From contig NZ_JFHE01000001.1 of the NCBI RefSeq assembly GCF_000698555.1, positions 186,001 to 250,000 of the forward strand: DNA of 64,000 bases. The letters run 5' to 3'. The position numbers and the translations under genes are program-made. The stretch is from Caballeronia grimmiae (GTDB lineage: Bacteria > Pseudomonadota > Gammaproteobacteria > Burkholderiales > Burkholderiaceae). Within the stretch, counting starts at the first letter, position 1. Every line of letters begins with the position of its first letter. Below, in pieces: positions 30,900 through 40,026 of the stretch. A model generated the notes under the pieces. It was not told where the DNA came from and did no database searches. It saw nothing but the letters and a program-made list of their open reading frames with translations.

Positions 30900-31721
30900 A
30901 TGTCTGACCGAGCGATTATAGACTGGCCCGCCTGGACGAACTCCGCGCCCGGACGCTACGTGCTCGAATGGGAGCAGGCGCAACTCGATCGCGTGGTGTC
31001 GGATATCTTCGGCTACCACGCGCTCCAGCTCGGCATGCCCCAGCTCGATGCGCTGCGCGAAAATCGCATGACCGGCCGCGCCCTCGTGCTCGATTCGGAA
31101 AGCGGCGCAAGCGCCCCGTACACGCTGCCGCACGCGGCCGGCAACGGCGTGAGCGCGCTGCCCGCCGCGAGCGCGCCGGACGGTCGCAGTACCGTCTGGT
31201 GCGATTTGCTGGATCTGCCGTTCGAGGCGCAGAGCGTCGATCTGCTCGTGCTGCCGCATACGCTCGAGTTTTCGCGCGATCCGCACCGGCTTTTGCGTGA
31301 AGCCGAGCGCGTTCTCGTGCCCGAAGGTCAGCTGATCATCCTCGGCTTCAATTCGTTGAGTCTGTGGGGTGCGCGGCAATCCCTCGGCAAGGTCGCCGGA
31401 CGCCCGTTCGTGCCGGCCGCGCACGAGATGATCGCGTTCACGCGTATCAAGGACTGGATCAAGCTGCTTGGATTCGATCTTGAACGCGGGCGTTTTGGCT
31501 GCTATCGTCCGCCGCTACTCACCGACAAATGGCTGCAGCGCTATGAGTTCATGGAGCCGGCCGGCGACCGCTGGTGGCCCATCTTCGGCGCGGCCTACAT
31601 GATCACCGCCGTGAAACGCGTACGCGGCATGCGGCTCATCGGTCCGCGCAAGCTCAAGAAACCCGCGCTCGCGCCCGGCCTCGCGCCCGTCGCCGCCCCG
31701 CACACCCGCAACGAGCATTGA
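30900..31721 (+). CDS. Class I SAM-dependent methyltransferase (YafS-like)
   Basis: 273 residues. A methyltransferase type 11 core is visible: [20 protein letters not shown] (motif II region) and [19 protein letters not shown], followed by SLWGARQSL. The position between gloB and rnhA matches E. coli yafS. The substrate is unknown. The Met at 30900 is chosen over the longer frame because that frame overlaps gloB. Its stop overlaps the rnhA ATG by one base, so the two are probably coupled. Confidence 0.82.
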   Translation: MSDRAIIDWPAWTNSAPGRYVLEWEQAQLDRVVSDIFGYHALQLGMPQLDALRENRMTGRALVLDSESGASAPYTLPHAAGNGVSALPAASAPDGRSTVWCDLLDLPFEAQSVDLLVLPHTLEFSRDPHRLLREAERVLVPEGQLIILGFNSLSLWGARQSLGKVAGRPFVPAAHEMIAFTRIKDWIKLLGFDLERGRFGCYRPPLLTDKWLQRYEFMEPAGDRWWPIFGAAYMITAVKRVRGMRLIGPRKLKKPALAPGLAPVAAPHTRNEH

Positions 31722-32182
31722 TGACTGAAGAATCCGCATCGACGAAAGTAATCGACATCTACACGGACGGCGCCTGCAAGGGCAATCCCGGCCCCGGCGG
31801 ATGGGGCGCCCTGCTCCGCTTCGGCTCGCTGGAAAAAGAGCTGTTCGGCGGGGAAGCCGCCACGACCAACAACCGCATGGAACTGATGGCCGTGATCGCC
31901 GCGCTCGAAGCGCTCAAGCGGCCGTGCCACGCCGTGATCCACACCGACTCTCAATATGTGCAAAAAGGCATCAGCGAGTGGATCCACGGCTGGAAGAAAA
32001 AGAACTGGATGACCGCCGCGAAAACGCCTGTCAAGAACGCCGACCTGTGGAAGCGGCTCGATGGGCTCGTCGGCCAACACCAGATCGAATGGCGCTGGGT
32101 GAAGGGTCACGCGGGCCATCCGGAGAACGAACGCGCCGATGCGCTCGCCAATCGCGGCGTGACATCGCTTGCCGATAGCTGA
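31721..32182 (+). CDS. rnhA: Ribonuclease HI
   Basis: 153 residues. It has the RNase H active-site pattern: Asp in [19 protein letters not shown], Glu in [13 protein letters not shown], Asp in [12 protein letters not shown] and the final Asp in [10 protein letters not shown]. The basic handle region GWKKKNW is present. It removes RNA from RNA-DNA hybrids during replication and repair. It is translationally linked to the preceding gene and 25 bases before dnaQ. Confidence 0.96.
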   Translation: MTEESASTKVIDIYTDGACKGNPGPGGWGALLRFGSLEKELFGGEAATTNNRMELMAVIAALEALKRPCHAVIHTDSQYVQKGISEWIHGWKKKNWMTAAKTPVKNADLWKRLDGLVGQHQIEWRWVKGHAGHPENERADALANRGVTSLADS

Positions 32183-32207
32183 ACGTACGCACCGACAAAG
32201 ACATCTC

Positions 32208-32945
32208 ATGCGCCAACTGATACTGGACACGGAAACCACCGGCCTGAACGCTCGCACGGGCGACAGGATCATCGAAATCGGCTGTGTCGAACTCGTGAAT
32301 CGCCGGCTGACCGGCAACAACCTGCACTTCTACGTGAACCCGGAGCGCGATAGCGACCCCGGCGCACTCGCGGTGCACGGTCTCACGACCGAGTTTCTCA
32401 GTAACAAGCCGAAGTTCGCGGAGATTGCCGCCGAGTTGCGCGATTTCATCTCCGGCGCGGAGCTGATCATCCATAACGCGCCGTTCGATATCGGCTTCCT
32501 GGACATGGAATTCGCGCTGCTCGGGTTGCCGAAGACCACCGAGATGTGCGCGGGCGTCATCGATACGCTCGTCAACGCCAAGCAGATGTTCCCCGGCAAG
32601 CGCAATTCGCTGGATGCGCTGTGCGACCGCTTCGGCATCAGCAACGCGCATCGCACGCTGCATGGCGCGCTGCTGGACTCGGAGCTGCTCGCCGAAGTCT
32701 ATCTGGCGATGACGCGCGGTCAGGAAAGCCTCGTCATCGACATGCTCGGCGAGACGCAGTCCGAAGGCTTGGGCGACGCACCGCGCATCTCGCTCGACGA
32801 TCTCGATCTGCCGGTGCTCGTCGCCACCGCCGACGAACTCGCTGCCCACGAAGCCGTGCTCAACGATCTCGACAAGGCGGTCAAAGGCACGAGCGTATGG
32901 CGCATCGAAGCGGCCGAAGCCGAGCCTGACGCGGTTGCCGCATAA
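32208..32945 (+). CDS. dnaQ: DNA polymerase III epsilon subunit (proofreading exonuclease)
   Basis: 245 residues. DEDDh exonuclease motifs: ExoI LILDTETTGLN, ExoII HNAPFDIGFLDME, and ExoIII-epsilon with LHGALLDSELLAEVYL. It removes mismatched 3' ends during replication. The C-terminal stretch after residue ~185 should bind the alpha subunit. tRNA-Val follows 67 bases later, as a tRNA follows dnaQ in E. coli. Confidence 0.96.
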   Translation: MRQLILDTETTGLNARTGDRIIEIGCVELVNRRLTGNNLHFYVNPERDSDPGALAVHGLTTEFLSNKPKFAEIAAELRDFISGAELIIHNAPFDIGFLDMEFALLGLPKTTEMCAGVIDTLVNAKQMFPGKRNSLDALCDRFGISNAHRTLHGALLDSELLAEVYLAMTRGQESLVIDMLGETQSEGLGDAPRISLDDLDLPVLVATADELAAHEAVLNDLDKAVKGTSVWRIEAAEAEPDAVAA

Positions 32946-33012
32946 TTTCTCGAAGTTTCTTAAAGAATGACTTTACGAAGAGCGATAGTCCTGACATAAT
33001 CTCAATCTCTTC

Positions 33013-33087
33013 GGGTGGTTAGCTCAGCGGTAGAGCACTGCCTTCACACGGCAGGGGTCACTGGTTCGATCCCAGTACTACCCACCA
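33013..33087 (+). tRNA. tRNA-Val (anticodon CAC)
   Basis: 75 bases with encoded CCA. Acceptor GGGTGGT pairs with ACTACCC (one G-T). The anticodon stem is CTGCC/GGCAG and the loop TTCACAC gives CAC. T-loop GGTTCGATCCC. Reads GTG codons. Confidence 0.96.
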
Positions 33088-33124
33088 GAATTCTGGTGCT
33101 GGTAAAGCCAAGACACCGAAGATC

Positions 33125-33156
33125 AAAAGGCCCAAGTCTCACGACTTGGGCCTTTT
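33125..33156 (+). terminator. Terminator after tRNA-Val
   Basis: Fourteen-base perfect arms ending in TTTT on both strands, with loop TCAC. It can terminate the tRNA transcript and also the minus-strand membrane protein gene that ends at 33179. Confidence 0.85.
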
Positions 33157-33178
33157 CCATTTGTCCGGCGCTTTCGCT

Positions 33179-33652
33179 TCAATGCGCCCACACGCCGCGC
33201 GCCATTCCGCTCGCGGCAATCACCATCACGATGACGAGCGCCGCTTGTACATCGCTCATCCACGCGAAGCGCCGGGCGCGCGTGAGGTCGATCGCCCCGC
33301 CCTGCGCCAGCGCAATCCGCCAGCGGATCAGCGCGAGCATCGGCGACACTTCGATCAAGAGAATTGCCACGAGCGCGGTCATCTTCAAGTGAAAAAGCGG
33401 CTCATGCAGATAGTACGCGCCGCCCTTCTCGAAGCCGCCGAACGCGCGCATCACGCCCGTCACGATCAGCACGATGGCCGTCACGCCCCACACGGAGTCG
33501 GAGCGGAACACGTCGCGCAGACGCGTGTCATTCGCTTGCACCGACTGCACCGCGTCGAGCCTTCGCAGCGCACGCGCACGCGCGAGCACCGAACCGAGCG
33601 CGAAGCCGAAAGCAAGCAGATGAAGTGCGGCAAGCAACCAGCGTATCAGCAT
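33179..33652 (-). CDS. DUF2214-like membrane protein
   Basis: 157 residues with four predicted helices (LIRWLLAALHLLAFGFALGS; VWGVTAIVLIVTGVMRAFGG; LKMTALVAILLIEVSPMLAL; VQAALVIVMVIAASGMARG). The pattern matches the DUF2214 family of small inner-membrane proteins, whose function is unknown. A histidine in helix 1 and another at LFHLKMT could bind metal or haem, but that is a guess. The Met at 33652 was chosen because the seven residues before it lack a ribosome site. Confidence 0.65.
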   Translation of the reverse strand: MLIRWLLAALHLLAFGFALGSVLARARALRRLDAVQSVQANDTRLRDVFRSDSVWGVTAIVLIVTGVMRAFGGFEKGGAYYLHEPLFHLKMTALVAILLIEVSPMLALIRWRIALAQGGAIDLTRARRFAWMSDVQAALVIVMVIAASGMARGVWAH

Positions 33653-33697
33653 CGTTTCCCCCACCATCGACAAGGAAGACCTGCTCGCTACAACGGC

Positions 33698-34528
33698 TCA
33701 AACCTGATGCAGAGTGGCGTCCAGCGCACGGGCTGCGCTGCGATCGCCTTCCGTGGCGAGCGGCGCACGGAACACCGTGGTGCGGTTGTGCCCGGCGGCG
33801 GCCGGCGAATCCCACATGAGTTCGACCTTGGGCCGGCGCGCGAACCAGCTTCGCCGGGTGGCGCCGTTCGATTGCAGTGTCGATGCGGCCGGCTGCGTCA
33901 CGGGCGTGAGCATCGTCGCGGACGATGCGCCCGCGCCCGGCGGCGTCGGCCATTTCACTGAAAGCTCGCGCGCATCGTACTGGCCGAGCTTGCGGCTTTC
34001 GGCCCAGACCATCGCGGTGCGGGTGACGGGATCGAGGGAGATGGCGTATCGGCCAATCGCGAAGCGCCTTGCCGCGATGTTTGTGCGCCATAGCGCGCGC
34101 GGCCGGCAGATCCACATCACGACCGCATAGAGCGCCGGACCGACGACGAGCCAGCCGTTAGTCGCCGCGAGCGCATCCACGAAGCCCCGCCAGCCCGCCG
34201 TCCAGACGAACGGGACAAGCGAAAACACCGCGAATCCGAAAGTGAGCAGCGCGAGGAAGCGCAACGCTTGCCTGAGCCACTGCGGCAACGGATGCAGCGG
34301 CCGGTCCATGCGCGCCTTGGCGCCCGGCAGGACGATCAGCAGAAAAAACAGCACGAGGTTCAGGCACGCCCACGGCGACAACGTCATCGCGCGCAGCGAG
34401 GACAGATATCCCGTGTGCGACATGGCGAACACCCATCGCGCCGCGAGCACCACTCCGATCGCTCGCAGCGCGAAAACGGTGCCCGCGCCCGGTGCCGGCG
34501 CCGCGCTGGTTTGCCTGGTTCTCGCCAA
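33698..34528 (-). CDS. Conserved-looking membrane protein of unknown function
   Basis: 276 residues. Four hydrophobic helices fill the first ~155 residues (e.g. LNLVLFFLLIVLPG; LRFLALLTFGFAVFSLVPFV; WLVVGPALYAVVMWIC). A ~120-residue cytosolic part follows with RRFAIGRYAISLDPVTRTAM and ends at LHQV. The start is TTG at 34528, backed by GAGGAG eight bases upstream. I do not recognise a family; GC content and codon use match the neighbours. It could share a transcript with the downstream DUF2214-like gene (45 bases). Confidence 0.55.
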   Translation of the reverse strand: MARTRQTSAAPAPGAGTVFALRAIGVVLAARWVFAMSHTGYLSSLRAMTLSPWACLNLVLFFLLIVLPGAKARMDRPLHPLPQWLRQALRFLALLTFGFAVFSLVPFVWTAGWRGFVDALAATNGWLVVGPALYAVVMWICRPRALWRTNIAARRFAIGRYAISLDPVTRTAMVWAESRKLGQYDARELSVKWPTPPGAGASSATMLTPVTQPAASTLQSNGATRRSWFARRPKVELMWDSPAAAGHNRTTVFRAPLATEGDRSAARALDATLHQV

Positions 34529-34673
34529 AACGTGCGCTCCTCTCGACCGGAGCGGGCGCTCTTTTTACGCCGCACTCGGTCCCATGCGATTGATTGCTAT
34601 CGATACAGTTGCACGCCGTCGCGCGGCCGTGCGCTTCGCATCGCGAAGCCCGAACATTATAGGGAGATTACGG

Positions 34674-34742
34674 ATGTCGTCAGAGGTTTCGCAACGCGAA
34701 CGCGGCCCGGCACTCGAAATCGTCGTTTTACTGTGCCGATAG
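34674..34742 (+). CDS. Possible 22-residue small protein or leader peptide
   Basis: ATG at 34674 preceded by AGGGAG; the product starts MSSEVSQRER and ends VVLLCR. A strong terminator begins three bases after the stop. No plus-strand gene follows, so it would be a stand-alone mini-transcript. A possible -10 (CATTAT or TATAGG around 34656-34663) lies very close. May instead be a small RNA, or chance. Confidence 0.3.
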   Translation: MSSEVSQRERGPALEIVVLLCR

Positions 34743-34745
34743 CAC

Positions 34746-34782
34746 AACGCCCCGCGCACCTTGGGGGCACGCGGGGCGTTTT
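34746..34782 (+). terminator. Terminator after the 22-codon ORF
   Basis: Eleven-base arms AACGCCCCGCG / CGCGGGGCGTT with a 13-base loop, followed by TT on the plus strand (four T in total). On the minus strand it lies 41 bases after the glycosyltransferase stop but has only a weak T tail. Confidence 0.7.
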
Positions 34783-34820
34783 CATGCCGCATCGCTGCAG
34801 CACGAACGATGCAACGAGGC

Positions 34821-35882
34821 TCAGGCGCTGGCTTCGCGCAGAACGGTGCGGCGCTTCTGACGCAGCAGTTCCTCGTAGTTCTGGACGTAGCGCGCAGCCA
34901 TCACCTTCGACGAGAAGCGTGTTTCGAACGTTTCGCGCACCTTCGCGCGCGACAGCGTGTCGAGACGCTTCACCGCGGCAATCGCCGACAACTCGTCTTC
35001 CACGACGAAGCCCGATACGCCGTTCTCGATCACTTCCGGCACCGAGCCGCGATTGAATGCGATCACCGGCGTGCCGCAGGCCATCGCTTCGATCATCACG
35101 AGGCCGAAGGGCTCCGGCCAGTCGATCGGGAACAGCAGTGCATGCGCATTGCCGAGGAACTCGGTCTTTTCCGATTCGCTGATTTCGCCGATGTACTCGA
35201 CGTGCGGCAGCGCGAAGAGCGGCTTGATCTCGTCTTCGTAATAAGCACGGTCGGCCTTGTCCAGCTTGGCCGCGATCTTGATCTTCATGCCCGCGGCCTG
35301 CGCGATGCGAATTGCCCGGTCGACGCGCTTTTCCGGCGAGATGCGGCCGAGGAACGCCAGGTAGCCCGGCTTCACATTCGGGATCGGCGTCAGCAGGTTT
35401 TCCGGCAGGCCGTGATACACCGTCGACAGCCAGTTCGCCTGCGGCAGCGGCTGGCGCTGGTTGTCGGAGATCGACACGACCGGCACGTCATTGAACGTGT
35501 TGAAGATCGGTTGCAGTTCCGGCAGGTCGAGGCGGCCGTGCATCGTCGTCAGGAACGGCACCGGCTGGCGCGCGAACAGCGAGAACGGGTAATAGTCGAT
35601 GTGGAAATGCAGCACGTCGAATTCGTCGGCGCGGCGGCGGACTTCTTCGAGCAGCAGCATGTGCGGAGCCATCGTGTCGCGGATCGTCGGATCGAGACGC
35701 AGTGCTTGCGGCCAGAAAGCTTCCAGCTTCGCGGACGTTTGCGAATCACCGCTCGCGAAGAGCGTGACGTCGTGTCCGGCCTCGACGAGTGCCTCGGTCA
35801 GATATGACACCACGCGTTCCGTGCCGCCATACAGCTTCGGCGGAACAGCCTCGTGGAGGGGCGCGATTTGAGCGATTCGCAT
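34821..35882 (-). CDS. Glycosyltransferase family 4 protein
   Basis: 353 residues, GT-B fold. N-terminal domain IAQIAPLHEAVPPKLYGGTE is typical of a glycogen-synthase-like glycosyltransferase (PPxxYGG). The C-terminal domain has FLGRISPEKRVDRAIRIA and the sugar-nucleotide motif EPFGLVMIEAMACGTPVIAF (the E-x7-E pattern). The acceptor is unknown; such single GT4 genes often act in exopolysaccharide or glucan metabolism. No other surface-sugar genes adjoin, but trehalose genes are 3 kb away. Confidence 0.85.
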   Translation of the reverse strand: MRIAQIAPLHEAVPPKLYGGTERVVSYLTEALVEAGHDVTLFASGDSQTSAKLEAFWPQALRLDPTIRDTMAPHMLLLEEVRRRADEFDVLHFHIDYYPFSLFARQPVPFLTTMHGRLDLPELQPIFNTFNDVPVVSISDNQRQPLPQANWLSTVYHGLPENLLTPIPNVKPGYLAFLGRISPEKRVDRAIRIAQAAGMKIKIAAKLDKADRAYYEDEIKPLFALPHVEYIGEISESEKTEFLGNAHALLFPIDWPEPFGLVMIEAMACGTPVIAFNRGSVPEVIENGVSGFVVEDELSAIAAVKRLDTLSRAKVRETFETRFSSKVMAARYVQNYEELLRQKRRTVLREASA

Positions 35883-36719
35883 TGTCGTGAAACTCCTAAT
35901 GAAAGGTCAGGCAAAGTACTGCTGTCATGTTTACGTCGGGAGCAATTCGCTCGCCTCGGGCGAAAGCGGCCGCCGCGCATTCGCCGCGGCGTGAAAGCTG
36001 GTGCTCGAGTGAAAAAGCGGGGTCGCCGATCACTGTTGGGCGCGACCTAAAACGAGCAAGTCAGAGACCACATCTCAAAAAGCGCCGCGCATGGAAATAA
36101 CGCGCTTCTGCTCCGCAGGTTGACGGCTTCCTACAGAAAGCTGTCAAAAAAGGCAGAGGTCGAGCCGGGGCGGATTATGAAGCCTGGGCTGGCGGCGGGA
36201 AGCGGGGCATTTCAACTTATTTACCTTGTTACACGGGGGATACACTTTGGAAACCCCTGTTTATTAAGGTTGTTCTACATTGGAGCACGTGCCCTCGACG
36301 GCGCACGGGAGCCGCTTCGCGCTTTCGGCACCGTTGCGGCGCGCCTGGCGATGCTGGCGCGGCGCGTGCTTTCGTCGTCGCTGTCGTGCAGGCGCTTCGG
36401 ATTGTGAGCGCGGCCCCCTGTGGACTATTTCCACGCGTGGCTGCGCTCCATCGCAAAAAAGCGCGCATTGTGCTTACAATGCGCGCCCAAGCCCGAAGCT
36501 GTGTGCGTCGGTTTTATGCGGGCAGCAACGAAGCCTCGCTCGCTGAAACAACGACGGTTCGATGCCGGACGGAAGGAAAGTCCGCGCATCATTTGCCTGA
36601 ACGACGTTCGCCTCTCCGGTTACTGGCTACAATTCAGCCAGTGAAGACGGCGCGTCGTCGCCGGGTTCGATGCGATCGCGCCGCGACGGCGGACGCATCG
36701 GACAGGACGTGCAATGTGA
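35883..36719. other. 837-base intergenic region, no credible protein gene
   Basis: It holds the leader of the minus-strand glycosyltransferase and the upstream region of the plus-strand ABC exporter. ORFs here are short with poor composition. An AT-richer patch at 36210-36285 resembles promoter DNA. TACAAT at 36628-36633, inside a hairpin ACTGGCT/AGCCAGT, could be the -10 of the exporter gene. A strong minus-strand terminator lies at 36455-36486. Confidence 0.5.
36455..36486 (-). terminator. Orphan minus-strand terminator
   Basis: Perfect eleven-base arms GCGCGCATTGT / ACAATGCGCGC with a four-base loop. On the minus strand they are followed by six T. No minus-strand gene lies directly upstream; the nearest transcription unit on that side is the plus-strand exporter at 36720. 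The structure may end an unannotated small RNA. Confidence 0.65.
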
Positions 36720-38600
36720 ATGGCATCGCCCCAGGACGCAGCACACGCTCAACCGCTTTACGACCAAAAAAGACCATTGGACCAACTCACCGTCTCCCAG
36801 CGTAACGCGCACAACGCGAAGCTCGCGAGCTACGCGAATCGCCCGCTTGCGTTCCTGATGCGCTATATCCGCCGGCATCCGGTCGCGCATGCCATCGTGC
36901 TCGCCAGCGTCTTCGCCGCAGTCGGTTGCGCGCTCGCATCGCAATATGCGATCAAGCATCTGATCGACGTGCTCAGCCAGGGGCGCGGCCATCCCGGTCC
37001 GCTCTGGGGCGCGTTCATGATCCTGGTCGGCCTGATCGCCGCCGACAACCTGCTCTGGCGGGTCGGCGGCTGGGTCGGCGCTCATGTGTTCGTGATCGTC
37101 ACCGGCGATCTGCGCAAGGATCTCTTTTCCTATCTCTCCGGTCACTCGCCGACGTACTTCTCCGAGAAGCAGCCGGGGATGCTCGCGAGCCGCATCACGG
37201 CAACCTCGAACGCCATTTACACGTCCGAAAACGTGATGGCGTGGAACGTCCTGCCTCCCTGCATCGCGGTGCTGGGGGCGATCGTGATGATCGTCGCGGT
37301 GAATCCGCTGATGGCCGCCGGGCTCATGTGCTGTTCGCTGGTGCTCGCGTTCATCCTGTACCGGCTCGCGAAACGCGGCTCCGCGCGGCATCACAGTTTT
37401 GCGTCGAAGGCGGCGTCGGTCGATGGCGAACTCGTCGACGTGATCGGCAACATGTCGCTCGTGCGCGCGTTCGGCATGACCTTCAACGAGCAGAAGCGCT
37501 TCGGCTCGACCGTGAAGGCCGAAATGGTCGCGCGCCAGCAGAGCCTGCTGTATCTGGAAAAGCTGCGCCTGTTCCACGCGGTCGTCACGGCGATCCTCTC
37601 CGCCGGGCTGCTCGGCTGGGCGCTGTGGCTGTGGTCGGAAGGCCGCGCCACTTCCGGCGATATCGTGCTCGTCAGTTCGCTCGGCTTCACGATTCTGCAC
37701 GGCACGCGCGATCTCGCCGTCGCGCTCGTCGATGTGACCCAGCACGTCGCGCGTCTCGCCGAAGCCGTGCAGACGCTGCTCGAACCGCACGGCATGCCCG
37801 ATCGCTCGGACGCGACGGAACTCGTGCCGCAAGGCGGGCGCGTCGATTTCGAAGGCGTCACGTTCGCGTATCCGCGCCGCCGTCCGATTCTCGACAACTT
37901 CCATCTGCATATCGAGCCGGGCCAGCGCGTGGGTCTGATCGGCAAGTCGGGCGCGGGCAAGTCCACCGTGCTCGCGCTGCTGCAACGCTTCTACGAGCCG
38001 CAGAAAGGCAGCATCAAGATCGACGGCCAGGATATCGCCACGATCACGCAGGACAGCCTGCGCCACGCGATCGCGCTGGTGCCGCAGGACATTTCGCTGT
38101 TCCATCGCACGGTGTTCGAGAATATCGCGTACGGGCGTCCGGAAGCGAGCCGCGAGGAAGTGCTCGCCGCCGCGCGCGAGGCGCGCTGCACGGATTTCAT
38201 CGAAGCGATGCCGGAAGGTTTCGATACGATCGTCGGCGATCGCGGCGTGAAGCTGTCGGGCGGCCAGCGGCAGCGCATCGCAATTGCGCGCGCCATTCTG
38301 AAAAACGCGCCGATCCTGCTGCTCGACGAAGCGACTTCCGCGCTCGACAGCGCATCGGAAGAAGCGATCCAGCAGGCGCTCGACCGGCTGATGGTCGGCC
38401 GCACGGTGATCGCGATTGCGCACCGTCTGTCGACGCTGCAGAACTTCGATCGCATCATCGTGATGAGCGCGGGCAAGGTCATCGACGACGGCTCGCCGCA
38501 AGAACTGCGCGAGCGGCCGGGGCTGTATCGCGAGTTGCTGGCGAAACAGCACGGCAAGCTGCCGTCGATCGTCGCGACGCCGCACAAGCAGCCGGCGTAA
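36720..38600 (+). CDS. ABC exporter, MsbA-like fused permease-ATPase
   Basis: 626 residues. An N-terminal transmembrane domain has six helices (first at ~55-80, AIVLASVFAAVGCALASQY). It is followed by the ABC domain with Walker A GLIGKSGAGKSTVLALLQRF, signature LSGGQRQRIAIARAIL, Walker B PILLLDEATSALDS and H-loop IAIAHRLSTL. The half-transporter works as a dimer at the inner membrane, exporting lipid, drug or peptide. The substrate is not readable from sequence; the lack of lpxK nearby argues against calling it MsbA itself. The first ~40 residues are polar, so a later start is possible. Confidence 0.88.
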   Translation: MASPQDAAHAQPLYDQKRPLDQLTVSQRNAHNAKLASYANRPLAFLMRYIRRHPVAHAIVLASVFAAVGCALASQYAIKHLIDVLSQGRGHPGPLWGAFMILVGLIAADNLLWRVGGWVGAHVFVIVTGDLRKDLFSYLSGHSPTYFSEKQPGMLASRITATSNAIYTSENVMAWNVLPPCIAVLGAIVMIVAVNPLMAAGLMCCSLVLAFILYRLAKRGSARHHSFASKAASVDGELVDVIGNMSLVRAFGMTFNEQKRFGSTVKAEMVARQQSLLYLEKLRLFHAVVTAILSAGLLGWALWLWSEGRATSGDIVLVSSLGFTILHGTRDLAVALVDVTQHVARLAEAVQTLLEPHGMPDRSDATELVPQGGRVDFEGVTFAYPRRRPILDNFHLHIEPGQRVGLIGKSGAGKSTVLALLQRFYEPQKGSIKIDGQDIATITQDSLRHAIALVPQDISLFHRTVFENIAYGRPEASREEVLAAAREARCTDFIEAMPEGFDTIVGDRGVKLSGGQRQRIAIARAILKNAPILLLDEATSALDSASEEAIQQALDRLMVGRTVIAIAHRLSTLQNFDRIIVMSAGKVIDDGSPQELRERPGLYRELLAKQHGKLPSIVATPHKQPA

Positions 38601-38606
38601 AAAACA

Positions 38607-38638
38607 AGCCGCGTTCTCGAAAGAAACGCGGCTTTTTT
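38607..38638 (+). terminator. Bidirectional terminator between ABC exporter and otsA
   Basis: Arms AGCCGCGTT / AACGCGGCT with a nine-base loop, followed by a further five T on the plus strand. On the minus strand TTGTTTTTT follows the stem, 11 bases after the otsA stop. It serves both convergent genes. Confidence 0.85.
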
Positions 38639-38643
38639 ATCGC

Positions 38644-40026
38644 TCAGCGCGCCTTCAGATCGCGCAGGAAGTTGTCCCGCCACACCGACACGTTGTTATC
38701 CCGCAGCAGCGCATACATCTCGCGATGCCTTGCGCGGCGCTCGTCCAGCGGCATTGCGAGCGCAGTGGCGAGCGCTTCCGCCATGCCGTCGATGTCGAGC
38801 GGATTCACGATCAACGCCGCTTTCAGCTCACGCGCCGCGCCCGCGAATTGCGACAACACGAGCACGCCCGGATCGTCCGGGTCCTGCGCCGACACGTATT
38901 CCTTGGCGACGAGGTTCATGCCATCGCGCAGCGGCGTGACGAAGCCGACGTGCGCCTCGCGAAACAGCGCGGCAAGCACCGGCCGCTCGTACTGGCGATG
39001 GATATAGCGGATCGGCGTCCAGTCGAGCTCGGCGTATCGCCCGTTGATGCGGCCCGATTCCGCTTCCAGTTGCAAGCGGATATCGCGATAGGCGTCGACA
39101 TCCGAGCGCGTCGGCGGTGCAATCTGCAGAAACGACACGTTGTTGCGCTGCTGCGGATCGTGCTCCATCAGGCGCTCGAACGCGCGGAAACGCTCGACGA
39201 GTCCCTTCGAATAATCCAGGCGATCGACGCTCATCACGAGCTTGCGCTGATGCAGCGTCGCCTTGACGGTCTGCACGTCGCGGCCGCTTTCGCCGTCTTT
39301 CGCGAGCGCGCGGACTTCATCGGGATACACGCCGATCGGATACGCCGCCGCCTTCAGCGTCTTGCCGAACGCGCGCACCTCCACGGGCTTCGCCGCGTGC
39401 CGGGTGAGCGTGCCGCCCGCTTCGGTTTCGACGTAATCGCAAAACGCATGCAGATCAGGCTCCGTCTGGAAGCCGAGCAGATCGAACGCACACAGCGCCT
39501 CGACGAGTTCGCGATGACGCGGCACGCTCAGCAGAATCTGCGACGCCGGAAACGGGATATGCAGGAAGAACCCGATGCGGTTCTTCACGCCCAGCTCGCG
39601 CAGCGCCTGCGCGAACGGAATCAGATGATAGTCGTGGACCCAGATGACGTCATCGGGCCTGAGCAGCGGCGCAAGTTGCGCGGCGAGCCAGCGATTCACG
39701 CGGCAATAGCCGTCGTACTCGTCGCGATCGAATTCGATGAGATCCGGGCGATAGTGAAACGCGGGCCACAGCGTCGCGTTCGAAAAGCCGCGGTAGTACT
39801 GGTCGTAATCGCGGCGCACGAGACCGATGGTCGCAAACGTCACCGGCCCCTGCTCTTCCAGCTTTATCGCTTCGGGCGGCACGGTGAGCACGTCGCCGCT
39901 CCAGCCGAACCACACGCCGCCGGTCTCCTTGAGCGCGTCGTAGACGCCGACCGCGAGCCCGCCCGCCGCCGGGCCGCCTTCCGAAATCGGCGCAACCCGG
40001 TTCGACACGATGATCAGACGGCCCAT
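38644..40026 (-). CDS. otsA: Alpha,alpha-trehalose-phosphate synthase (UDP-forming)
   Basis: 460-residue GT20 enzyme making trehalose-6-phosphate from UDP-glucose and glucose-6-phosphate. It starts RLIIVSNRVAPISEGGPAAG. Further marks are GWSGD, VWVHDYHLIPFAQALRE, the basic segment VDRLDYSKGLVERFRAFERL and the C-terminal RDGMNLVAKEYVSAQ. The end product protects against osmotic and drying stress. Its ATG overlaps the otsB stop by one base, so the two are coupled with otsB first. Confidence 0.97.
   Translation of the reverse strand: MGRLIIVSNRVAPISEGGPAAGGLAVGVYDALKETGGVWFGWSGDVLTVPPEAIKLEEQGPVTFATIGLVRRDYDQYYRGFSNATLWPAFHYRPDLIEFDRDEYDGYCRVNRWLAAQLAPLLRPDDVIWVHDYHLIPFAQALRELGVKNRIGFFLHIPFPASQILLSVPRHRELVEALCAFDLLGFQTEPDLHAFCDYVETEAGGTLTRHAAKPVEVRAFGKTLKAAAYPIGVYPDEVRALAKDGESGRDVQTVKATLHQRKLVMSVDRLDYSKGLVERFRAFERLMEHDPQQRNNVSFLQIAPPTRSDVDAYRDIRLQLEAESGRINGRYAELDWTPIRYIHRQYERPVLAALFREAHVGFVTPLRDGMNLVAKEYVSAQDPDDPGVLVLSQFAGAARELKAALIVNPLDIDGMAEALATALAMPLDERRARHREMYALLRDNNVSVWRDNFLRDLKAR

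Noticed and set aside
36571..36587. GGAAGGAAAGTCCGCGC resembles the universal P4 segment of RNase P RNA
   Set aside because: The paired 3' part (ACAGAA-type with CCCGGC) and the expected ~350-base fold are not seen downstream; the match is short and probably chance.
36627..38585. 652-codon minus-strand ORF
   Set aside because: Exactly antisense to the ABC exporter, whose Walker and signature motifs are clear; shadow frame.
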